Assembly: GCA_947165685.1 (NCBI GenBank)
Contig: CAMVBK010000032.1
Location: forward strand, 1-37,653
Reading direction: 5' to 3'
Length of the DNA: 37,653 bases
From: F23-D06 sp947165685
GTDB taxonomy: Bacteria; Bacteroidota; Bacteroidia; Bacteroidales; WCHB1-69
Shown here: positions 31,844 through 37,653 of the stretch, piece by piece
Layout of the letters: each line of letters begins with the position of its first letter
How positions within the stretch are numbered: the stretch's first letter is position 1
The notes under the pieces: model-generated
What the model was told of the DNA's origin: nothing
Database searches by the model: none
What the model saw: only the letters and a program-made list of their open reading frames with translations
Position numbers and translations under genes: made by a program

Positions 31844-32551
31844 ATGAACGAGAAAGAAAACGAACAAAATCGTATTACCGAATCTGAATTGGTTGAAACA
31901 CTTCAGAATCTCAACAAATACAGGGAGAAAATCGCACAAATGAAACCCGAGGATTTCAGGCCGACAGGCGAATACTTCCAAATAGAGGGAACCACATTCC
32001 AACTGAAAATGTCCCCAGAAGCCACCCGTGGTGACCTGCTATACTTTCTTTCGTACATAAGAGATCTTGTGAAAAGAAAACTGCGAACAGTATCATCAGA
32101 AGAAGAGGATAAACTAAAAGGAAAAACAAATATGAATCATTATACAGGAAACATTACCCCAGGCAAGGACATCATCTTTGTGTTCGGGAGCAACCCGGAA
32201 GGAAAACATGGCGCGGGCTCGGCCAAGGTCGCCCTCCAGAAGTTCGGTGCCAAGTACGGCAAGGGAGACGGCCTTCACGGACAATCGTACGCACTGATAA
32301 CCACCGAAATGCGAAAGGGCTGGCCACGCATCACTTTGGAGCAGATTACCGACAACGTGCGCCGCCTTTACGAGGTGGCGAGGAAGATGCCGGACAAGCG
32401 GTTCATGGTGGCCTACCGCAACCAGCCCGACCAACGGACTCTGTGCGGCTACACGGGCGCGCAGATGATGAAATGCTTCCTTTCCGCCGGCGACATCCCC
32501 GACAACATCTGGTTCAGTGAGGAGTGGTACAATGCCATGCAAGCGCAATAG
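31844..32551 (+). CDS. FGSN-motif protein (macro/Rossmann-like C-terminal domain)
   Basis: ATG 31844 is used because the upstream alternative is a TTG. The 235-residue product has a charged helical N-terminal ~100 residues. The second domain opens with IIFVFGSNPEGKHGAGSA, then GAKYGKGDGLHGQSYALITTE, and later ITDNVRRLYEVARKMPDKRFMVAYR. This is the pattern of a widespread uncharacterised family (FGSNxxGxHGAG...GxGxxGxSYA) whose glycine-rich loops suggest nucleotide or ADP-ribose binding. The usual IGCGLAG ending of that family is replaced by MVAYRNQPDQRTLCGYTG, so the ligand site may differ. The WG-repeat gene starts 23 bp later. Confidence 0.7.
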   Translation: MNEKENEQNRITESELVETLQNLNKYREKIAQMKPEDFRPTGEYFQIEGTTFQLKMSPEATRGDLLYFLSYIRDLVKRKLRTVSSEEEDKLKGKTNMNHYTGNITPGKDIIFVFGSNPEGKHGAGSAKVALQKFGAKYGKGDGLHGQSYALITTEMRKGWPRITLEQITDNVRRLYEVARKMPDKRFMVAYRNQPDQRTLCGYTGAQMMKCFLSAGDIPDNIWFSEEWYNAMQAQ

Positions 32552-32574
32552 CCATTCTGCAATCCCGAATCATT

Positions 32575-34191
32575 ATGAACGACATTGATATTGAAAGATC
32601 TGTGAACGATATTCCGCAAAGCCCGGAAGTGGATGATTACACCAAAGTGCGCAGAGGCACAATTTTTGAGGAAAACGGACTTTACGGAATCCGCGACATT
32701 GACGGGAGTATTGTCGTATGGCCTAAATTCATCTTTATTGGAAGATGCATTGACGATGTGTGGATGTTGAAAGCAGATGGACGCTATTGGTATATGGCGT
32801 TCCATCAAGATAGCATGGGCTACCTCAGGCCTAAAGAACGGCCTTACATTGTAAACGGAAAGGCAGGTTTCAAACGACGTGGCAAGGTGATAATCCCTCC
32901 TGAATATGATTACCTGATGCCAAAATTCGGGAAAAATGAGATATTCTATGCCGTTAAAGATGGCAGGGAAATGTATCTGAACGACAAAGGCGAGGAGGTA
33001 TTGACCCGGGTACGGTGGTTTGACGGTGAACATCCCGACAAAAAGTCCCCGTTCCATTTCCCTTCAAAGAAATTTGACTATGTTACCACTATGACATACA
33101 TAGGTAAAAAAGTAAAAAGCAATCCCAATGTGGTCAAAATCAATAAGACATGGGTGGAGCTTGAGCGCTATAGTAAGGAAGAAATTATGCAAATGCTAAT
33201 AGAACCCACCGATGACCTTGCCCTTACCGATGAACAACTACAATTGCTATGCAGCTGGGAATCAAGCAACTTCAAAATCTATTTTGCTAAGTCACAAAGT
33301 GAAGATTCTCTCAGGCAATGTATGGAACAACTCGACAAGATGAAGTCCTACACCCACATTTGCCGTCTGATTTACAAAATCTGGCTGTCCGAAGGAACAC
33401 GACTTTCCGCACAGGAGCTTCGCAGTTTTGCGCACGTTCGTCCCTGCGGTCTTGTCGATGAGCCTCCCCTCCGGCGTTTTGCTGTAGGGCACGATAATTC
33501 GCTAAAAAATGGAGAAGTACGTGTGATGTTGATTAATTTCGACAATTATTATCATGACCTCTGCCCCGAAGATTATGAGCTGGAATGGAGAGAAAAACGA
33601 AGAAGAGAACCAGTCACCAAGCTGATGGAGGAGTTTCCTCATTACAAGAAAATTCTGGACGATCTCCATTCGGAATGGATGGCTGAAATAGACAAGAATA
33701 ATACCCCTCAATGGTATTTGGAAGAATGCAAGAAGATGTATGATGAAAGATTGGATAACCTTATGCACTATTGTGTTGAAGATTTGAAGTACTATGATTG
33801 TCTGACGTGGCGAACTACCGAAAAAGCACTCAACTATTTCCTTGAGGCGGGAAGTTCGATTTGCCATGCATTGTTCAACTTCCTTATGCAAGCGGAAGAA
33901 CATGTTCAAGATGTCCAACGATCCACTAAAGTTATAGTTCTCTTTTTGCGTGCCGCCTTGTGGGCGTTGAGGAAAGACTCTTTGGTGAACTGGTACGATT
34001 ATGGGCGCCACCCGATGGACTTTCTGCTTGAAATCAAGAAAAAAGCAAAAAACAAGACCGTTTTATCTCTTATTCAAAAATTAGAAACCCAAATGCGTGC
34101 CAAAGGAGCCATAACGACACAAGAACGAGAAGATAACACGGACTATTTCAAAGAGTTAGAGTATATTCGTATGGAAAGTATGACTGAATAA
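32575..34191 (+). CDS. WG-repeat-like protein
   Basis: I chose ATG 32575, which follows the previous stop by 23 bp; the in-frame start at 32524 would lie inside that gene. The 538-residue product starts with beta repeats of the WG type: FEENGLYGIRDIDGSIVVWPKF, then YIVNGKAGFKRRGKVIIPPEYDYL, then FYAVKDGREMYLNDKGEE (in pieces, residues about 25-140). The rest is mostly helical and not recognised. WG repeats are thought to mediate protein binding. It is the second WG-repeat protein in the window (see 14841), but without an HExxH site. Confidence 0.75.
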   Translation: MNDIDIERSVNDIPQSPEVDDYTKVRRGTIFEENGLYGIRDIDGSIVVWPKFIFIGRCIDDVWMLKADGRYWYMAFHQDSMGYLRPKERPYIVNGKAGFKRRGKVIIPPEYDYLMPKFGKNEIFYAVKDGREMYLNDKGEEVLTRVRWFDGEHPDKKSPFHFPSKKFDYVTTMTYIGKKVKSNPNVVKINKTWVELERYSKEEIMQMLIEPTDDLALTDEQLQLLCSWESSNFKIYFAKSQSEDSLRQCMEQLDKMKSYTHICRLIYKIWLSEGTRLSAQELRSFAHVRPCGLVDEPPLRRFAVGHDNSLKNGEVRVMLINFDNYYHDLCPEDYELEWREKRRREPVTKLMEEFPHYKKILDDLHSEWMAEIDKNNTPQWYLEECKKMYDERLDNLMHYCVEDLKYYDCLTWRTTEKALNYFLEAGSSICHALFNFLMQAEEHVQDVQRSTKVIVLFLRAALWALRKDSLVNWYDYGRHPMDFLLEIKKKAKNKTVLSLIQKLETQMRAKGAITTQEREDNTDYFKELEYIRMESMTE

Positions 34192-34238
34192 TTGCGGCAG
34201 AATCCGTGGCAAAAGAAGATCATTAATAAAACATCACC

Positions 34239-34631
34239 ATGTACACCATCATCCTCATCCCCGATTTTGAAAAAGCCAAGGTGTTTGCAGCTTACTGCGA
34301 CTGGTGCATTTGCCAAGCAAAATTTGACTACGAGACCTACATACTGAACGGCGAGACCTTCTATTTCTGTTTGAAAGAAGGGTTTGAAAAGACGGACAAG
34401 CGGGCAGGTGACAACCATCCTTTCGATGAATACGGTCTGTCCATGATCGCCGTTTCCGTGACTCCTGACGGACGTTTGGCGAACTGCACCAATCGGTGGA
34501 ACGAGGACCGCATCGGCAACCCAAACCTGACCGTTCAGGAAATCAGCCAGATGGTGGGACACGATTTTTATGAGGTTTTCAAGCCAATACCATTCATCGC
34601 GAAAGATGCGGATGTACGCGGGTCACGTTAG
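34239..34631 (+). CDS. Hypothetical protein
   Basis: This 130-residue protein is not assigned. It has a conserved-looking C-terminal segment: SVTPDGRLANCTNRWNEDRIG, LTVQEISQMVGHDFYEVFKP (given in pieces). I recall similar endings in uncharacterised Bacteroidota proteins, without a known role. The stop codon lies inside a 30-bp palindrome that may end transcription. Confidence 0.7.
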   Translation: MYTIILIPDFEKAKVFAAYCDWCICQAKFDYETYILNGETFYFCLKEGFEKTDKRAGDNHPFDEYGLSMIAVSVTPDGRLANCTNRWNEDRIGNPNLTVQEISQMVGHDFYEVFKPIPFIAKDADVRGSR

Positions 34632-34656
34632 GGACGTTGCGCGCAACGTCTCTAAC
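34627..34656. repeat. 30-bp near-perfect palindrome over the stop codon
   Basis: Two 15-bp arms (34627-34641 and 34642-34656) pair except for one G/T position: GTTAGGGACGTTGCG and its mirror image. It overlaps the TAG of the 34239 gene. No T-tract follows, so termination is uncertain. A related sequence, with GACGTTTCTAACGTT, occurs at 4326, also just upstream of a TGCTAnTAGCA promoter. Confidence 0.7.
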
Positions 34657-34673
34657 ATAGGTTACAAAATACC

Positions 34674-34720
34674 TGCTACTAGCAAAATTCATCAGACACC
34701 GCAAAATTTTCCTATCTTTG
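34674..34720 (+). promoter_or_regulatory. Promoter with TGCTAnTAGCA operator, copy 3
   Basis: TGCTACTAGCA (34674-34684), then exactly 28 bp, then the perfect -7 box TATCTTTG (34713-34720) and CCGCGTA. Transcription would begin near 34726, so the two hairpin units below lie in the 240-nt leader of the DUF2828 gene. Confidence 0.8.
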
Positions 34721-34768
34721 CCGCGTAATTCAAAACAACGAAAACGTTCTTTCAAATATTAATCCAAC

Positions 34769-34840
34769 AAATGGGCAAAGAGGCATTCAGCAATCTTTCG
34801 GGTCTTGCGAAACCTATTACCTCTTGTGAAAAGCCCATTT
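34769..34840 (+). ncRNA. Structured RNA unit 1 in front of the DUF2828 gene
   Basis: The ends pair: AAATGGGC (34769-34776) with GCCCATTT (34833-34840). Then AAGAGG (34778-34783) pairs with CCTCTT (34820-34825). TTTCG (34796-34800) pairs with CGAAA (34808-34812) around a 7-nt loop. The same three-helix plan occurs in unit 2. GCATTCAGCAAT after the second helix is shared. Confidence 0.5.
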
Positions 34841-34856
34841 TGCTTAAACAAAATCC

Positions 34857-34952
34857 AAAAATGGGTAATGGGAAAGAGGCTTTCAGCAATACTCTTCAAA
34901 GTTTGTCAGAAAACTTCGTTAAACACCTCTTGTTACCATACCCATTTTTTTT
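34857..34952 (+). ncRNA. Structured RNA unit 2 with a 3' U-run
   Basis: AAAAATGGGTA (34857-34867) pairs with TACCCATTTTT (34939-34949), 11 bp. TGG pairs with CCA just inside, AAGAGG (34874-34879) with CCTCTT (34926-34931), and AAGTTT (34899-34904) with AAACTT (34911-34916). Compared with unit 1 a G-C pair has become T-A, which keeps the stem. Eight T (34945-34952) end the unit, 14 bp before the start codon. It could be a terminator-like attenuator or a separate small RNA. Confidence 0.55.
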
Positions 34953-34966
34953 AATCCTTTTCGAAA

Positions 34967-36502
34967 ATGATCAAAGAACTCAAAGAGACACTTTTGGATG
35001 AGAACCACAACATTACGCTCAGCGAGAATGGTGCGGTGATGTATGAGACCAGCGGCAAGAACCTGCTCGACCTTTACTGGAAAACCCCTTCGCTTCGGGC
35101 TGTCGGACCGGAAAGCTTGCGGGAAATTGAGGGCTTGCTGATGCGTGCCATGATGGAAGACAAGCGGATGTTCGCCAAATTCCTGTTCTTCCTGCGTGAC
35201 GTACGCGGAGGGGTGGGCGAACGGAACTCTTTCCGCAACATCTACCTGTGGTACTTGCGTGTTGACCGGACAAATGCGGTCAGATTCCTTCCATTAGTGC
35301 CGGAGTTCGGCCGATGGGACGACCTGGTGTGGCTGCTCTGCAACTACAACTACGAGGAAGCAGATTTCGTCAGAAGCAAAATTGCCGAAATCATCGGGAC
35401 ACGCCTGCAGGAAGATCTTGAAAGCGCCGGCAACATATCGCTCCTCGCCAAATGGCTGCCCAGTCCGAACGCCGGAAACGTTTCTCGCACCATGTCGAAA
35501 ACCGTGGTGAGATGGCTCAACAACGTCGGATACAAAATGAACGAGGCGGAATACAGGAAAATATTGTCCAAACTGCGCGAGAAACTGAAAATCGTGGAAC
35601 GGGACATCTCCGCCAAAACCTACGGGAACATCGACTATTCGGCAGTGCCTTCCGTGGCCAATACTTATTACGGAGAGCTGTTCCTCAAGTACGACGAGGA
35701 GCGGCGACAGGCATACCTCAACGAACTTGCGTCCGGGACTGTCAAAATAAACGCCGCAGCAGTATTCCCTCACGACATTTACAGCAAAGTTGACGTTTAC
35801 AAAAACGATAATCAGACAGAACTGGAGGAGATGTGGAAGTCGCTGCCCGATTATGTGTCAGGCGACCCCGGCGTACTCGTTGTCAGGGACGGTAGCGGCT
35901 CGATGTATTCACGGTTGAACAGGTCTTTCACCACGGCATTGGATGTGGCGAGCGCCATCTGCTTATACTTCAGTCAAAGGCTCACGGGCGAATTCAAAAA
36001 CAAGTTCATCACCTTCAGCGCAAAACCGAGACTTGTTGACCTTTCAGGTTGCAAGACTCTCAAGCAGGCCAAACAAATGCTGGAAGGTTACAACGACTGC
36101 TCCAACACCGACATAGAGAAAACTTTCGATCTGATATTAGACACGGCGGTATTGCACAGCATGAAACAGAAAGACCTGCCCAAAACCGTACTCATCGTGT
36201 CCGATATGGAGTTTGACAGTGCTACATGCAGCAGAATAGCTCCGATGGAGTCGGCCAACTTGTTCGAAACCATACGCCGAAAGTTCGCGGACAAAGGATA
36301 TAGGATGCCGAAGCTCGTCTTCTGGAACGTGAACAGCCGCACCAACGCCATTCCGCTTAGGGAGAACGACTACGGCGTGATTCTGATGAGCGGCTATTCC
36401 GTGTCCTTGTGCAAAATGGTGCTCTCCAATGAGATAGACCCGTACAAAGCCCTTGTAAGAGAGCTTGAAAGCGAAAGGTATTCGGATATTGAGGCGGCAT
36501 AA
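34967..36502 (+). CDS. DUF2828 family protein with C-terminal vWA domain (Ro/TROVE-like)
   Basis: The 511-residue product has the two-part build of DUF2828 proteins. The helical N-terminal half contains LSENGAVMYETSGKNLLDL, then FFLRDVRGGVGERNSFR and EFGRWDDLVWLL. The C-terminal half is a vWA domain with a metal-ion site: VVRDGSGSM (DxSGS), the Thr in NTDIEKTF and the Asp in LIVSDMEFDSA. It then ends with KLVFWNVNSR and MSGYSVSLCKMVL. This plan (helical repeats plus vWA) resembles TROVE/Ro60 proteins, which bind Y RNAs, although DUF2828 itself has no established function. Two structured RNA-like units occupy its leader, which makes an RNA-binding role worth testing. Expression probably starts at 34713. 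Confidence 0.85.
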   Translation: MIKELKETLLDENHNITLSENGAVMYETSGKNLLDLYWKTPSLRAVGPESLREIEGLLMRAMMEDKRMFAKFLFFLRDVRGGVGERNSFRNIYLWYLRVDRTNAVRFLPLVPEFGRWDDLVWLLCNYNYEEADFVRSKIAEIIGTRLQEDLESAGNISLLAKWLPSPNAGNVSRTMSKTVVRWLNNVGYKMNEAEYRKILSKLREKLKIVERDISAKTYGNIDYSAVPSVANTYYGELFLKYDEERRQAYLNELASGTVKINAAAVFPHDIYSKVDVYKNDNQTELEEMWKSLPDYVSGDPGVLVVRDGSGSMYSRLNRSFTTALDVASAICLYFSQRLTGEFKNKFITFSAKPRLVDLSGCKTLKQAKQMLEGYNDCSNTDIEKTFDLILDTAVLHSMKQKDLPKTVLIVSDMEFDSATCSRIAPMESANLFETIRRKFADKGYRMPKLVFWNVNSRTNAIPLRENDYGVILMSGYSVSLCKMVLSNEIDPYKALVRELESERYSDIEAA

Positions 36503-36588
36503 CCTAACCCTAATCTCCTTGGGAATGGGTGACGGGGCAATTACCCCCACGAACTGCAATGGAATCCGCAACATTCTCAAGGGAGGGG

Positions 36589-36755
36589 GAGGTTCCGCTC
36601 GACGCTGCTTTGCGCTCTTGCGAGCAGGAGGTTCCGCTCGCTCACTGCGTTCGCTTGCGGAATGGTGCAACGCACTCGGGAAAAAGAGTGGAAAAGACGG
36701 GCGGCGACGGAAAGGTTGCTGGCCACGGCACTATCCTTTCCGCCGCCCGTCTTTT
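36589..36755. repeat. Nested GC-rich palindromes after the DUF2828 gene
   Basis: GAGGTTCCGCTCG occurs twice (about 36589 and 36629). TTCCGC (36632-36637) pairs with GCGGAA (36657-36662). A long stem runs 36692-36715 with 36735-36755 (AAAAGACGGGCGGCG against its complement, one 3-nt bulge) and is followed by CCCCC. CGGAATGGTGC (36658-36668) is also an inverted match to GCACCATTCCG in R2 (36780-36790). The stretch contains no gene I can support. Confidence 0.6.
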
Positions 36756-36769
36756 CCCCCTTCCCCCGT

Positions 36770-36893
36770 CCGGTGGCGCGCACCATTCCGTTTGGCCAGA
36801 CTGTTGTGACGAAGGGCGACGGCACTGACAGATGTCACCGCGCTGACGGGAGAAGGAGGAAGTGACCGGCTAAACGGAATCTTTGGCTCGTGA
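36770..36893. repeat. Dispersed inverted-repeat element, copy R2
   Basis: Second copy of the R1 element, same orientation, about 35 kb away. ATTCCGTTTGGCC (36785-36797) faces GGCTAAACGGAAT (36868-36880), with one G/T wobble. The right arm TGACCGGCTAAACGGAATC has a partial third copy at 37494-37518 after the last gene. Confidence 0.7.
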
Positions 36894-36918
36894 GGAGAGG
36901 GCGGCGGCAGGGAATACC

Positions 36919-36965
36919 TGCTATTAGCAAAACACACACCCTTGTTTCCCAATGTTGTACTTTCG
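36919..36965 (+). promoter_or_regulatory. Promoter with TGCTAnTAGCA operator, copy 4
   Basis: TGCTATTAGCA (36919-36929), then exactly 28 bp, then TACTTTCG (36958-36965), the same one-base -7 variant as at 4454, and CGCCGTA. It drives the gene starting at 36988. Confidence 0.75.
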
Positions 36966-36987
36966 CGCCGTAAAAAACAACAAAGCT

Positions 36988-37476
36988 ATGGATAAAGAAA
37001 AAGTCAAAGATTATTTGTGGAACTACTTCTTCCCCATCACCTCCGCTTCGGAAGAAGAGCGGCGGGAAATGTACCGCTGCTCCATCGAGGATGGCTATCT
37101 GCTCTATGAAGACGACCTTTCCGAATGGGAGCGCAAGCAGCAATGGGAAGAGTTTGACCGGCTCATCGACGAGATGATAAAGGATTATGCAAGAAGCGTG
37201 TTTGAAGACAGGAAGAGAGACTTCTCCCAATGTTACGACCAGCCGATGTTCTCACCGCAGCTGCGCTGGAACGAGAAATACCTCACGCCTGAACTGGAGG
37301 GCTTTACCCCCATCATCGCCATCCAGGATTTAGTGGACTACAAGTACGTGGTGTGCGCCATCCCTGATGAAAAGGTAGAGTTTATGCTGATGCAGAAGGA
37401 ACGCACCCCTGTCGTGGTGGCGCAGTACGACTCGTTGGACGAGATGGTGCACGATGGATGGTGCGTGGGAAGCTGA
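36988..37476 (+). CDS. Hypothetical protein, last gene of the window
   Basis: ATG 36988 is the first start after the -7 box at 36958; the in-frame start at 36952 lies upstream of that box. The 162-residue product is acidic and soluble, with a helical, Glu/Trp-rich N-terminal half (SEWERKQQWEEFDRLIDEMI) and a C-terminal half with short strands. No family is recognised. It appears monocistronic, with its own operator-type promoter and a clear terminator. Confidence 0.75.
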   Translation: MDKEKVKDYLWNYFFPITSASEEERREMYRCSIEDGYLLYEDDLSEWERKQQWEEFDRLIDEMIKDYARSVFEDRKRDFSQCYDQPMFSPQLRWNEKYLTPELEGFTPIIAIQDLVDYKYVVCAIPDEKVEFMLMQKERTPVVVAQYDSLDEMVHDGWCVGS

Positions 37477-37506
37477 GGACTGACGAAATCTGCTTGACCA
37501 ACAAAA

Positions 37507-37533
37507 CGGAATCTTTGGCATTCCGATTTTTTT
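37507..37533 (+). terminator. Intrinsic terminator of the last gene
   Basis: CGGAAT (37507-37512) and ATTCCG (37520-37525) form a perfect stem with a 7-nt loop, followed by A and seven T. The left arm overlaps the partial third copy of the R1/R2 right end, so a piece of the repeat may serve as the terminator. Confidence 0.85.
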
Positions 37534-37535
37534 GC

Positions 37536-37543
37536 TACCTTTG
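37536..37543 (+). promoter_or_regulatory. Promoter at the right edge
   Basis: TACCTTTG (37536-37543), followed by CGCTTTC, is a perfect -7 box just after the terminator. The remaining 110 bp look like an A-rich leader without a recognisable start, so the gene it serves lies outside the window. Confidence 0.65.
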
Positions 37544-37653
37544 CGCTTTCAAAAGAATTATCAACGAAAAACCGTAAATATCAGAGGAATAGAGTAATTA
37601 ACATAGTATAAACCATAGCGTTAACTATTATTCGCGTTCAAAGAAAAAAGCGT

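Noticed and set aside
34771..35001. 76-codon ORF over the two RNA units
   Set aside because: The repeated MGKEAFSN reading comes from the tandem repeat itself. Differences between units keep base pairing in the stems (compensatory change) rather than codons, a 3-bp and other shifts alter the protein, and the ORF runs into the DUF2828 start in another frame.
1468..36893. Attachment sites of an integrative element
   Set aside because: R1 and R2 are direct repeats, but no integrase, transfer gene or tRNA lies near, so att sites are not supported.

Overview
The window reads as part of a Bacteroidales-type genome (phylum Bacteroidota). The main reason is the promoters: at least eleven intergenic sites carry the Bacteroidota -7 box TAnnTTTG or a one-base variant, usually followed by GCnnCGT and an A-rich leader, and Shine-Dalgarno sequences are nearly absent. 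Base composition is patchy. The segments at 0-3 kb and 22.6-26.5 kb are AT-rich, while 17.4-19.4 kb and 26.9-30 kb are clearly GC-rich. This fits an accessory or defence-type island built from pieces of different origin. I see no rRNA, tRNA, transposase, integrase or CRISPR array.

Layout. 0-3 kb: the 3' part of a DUF262 (GmrS-like) protein, a strong terminator, a long dispersed inverted repeat, and a PDDEXK_4-type nuclease. 3.2-16.3 kb: a region of paralogous cassettes. Two related PD-(D/E)XK proteins (3196 and 12306) and three related HExxH...E metallopeptidase-like proteins (6957, cut short; 10236; 13397), plus a more distant fourth with C-terminal WG-type repeats (14841), are interleaved with unrecognised small proteins and rmuC. 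Four transcription units here begin with the same promoter-plus-leader sequence although their first genes are unrelated. 16.3-17.4 kb: an ART-fold/NADAR gene pair joined by an ATGA overlap; a 72-bp remnant of a second ART gene lies 1.5 kb upstream. 17.4-19.4 kb, minus strand: prfH and rtcB, the RNA-repair and ribosome-rescue pair, with heptamer repeat arrays on both sides. 19.9-22.6 kb: an unrecognised protein and an AAA/DUF4143 ATPase. 22.6-26.5 kb, minus strand: a single-chain restriction-modification enzyme (nuclease, N6-methylase and two target-recognition domains) with a G12 tract exactly between the two recognition domains. 26.9-37.5 kb: a plus-strand run with an AAA+ ATPase, a YqiA-like hydrolase fusion, unknown proteins, an FGSN-motif protein, a WG-repeat protein, a DUF2828 vWA protein and a last unknown gene.

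Three non-coding signals may be new. (1) An 11-bp palindrome TGCTAnTAGCA lies exactly 28 bp upstream of the -7 box at four separate promoters, with a degraded fifth copy at the same spacing, which suggests a shared regulator. (2) Two tandem RNA-like elements with the same three-helix plan and one compensatory base-pair change sit between the promoter and the start codon of the Ro/TROVE-like DUF2828-vWA gene. (3) A leader of about 70 nt is shared by four operons.

How the genes may work together is inference. Restriction enzymes, ADP-ribosylation with its reversal, and RNA/ribosome repair point to defence against phage and intergenomic conflict. The paralogous nuclease plus HExxH cassettes look like a further, uncharacterised conflict module.
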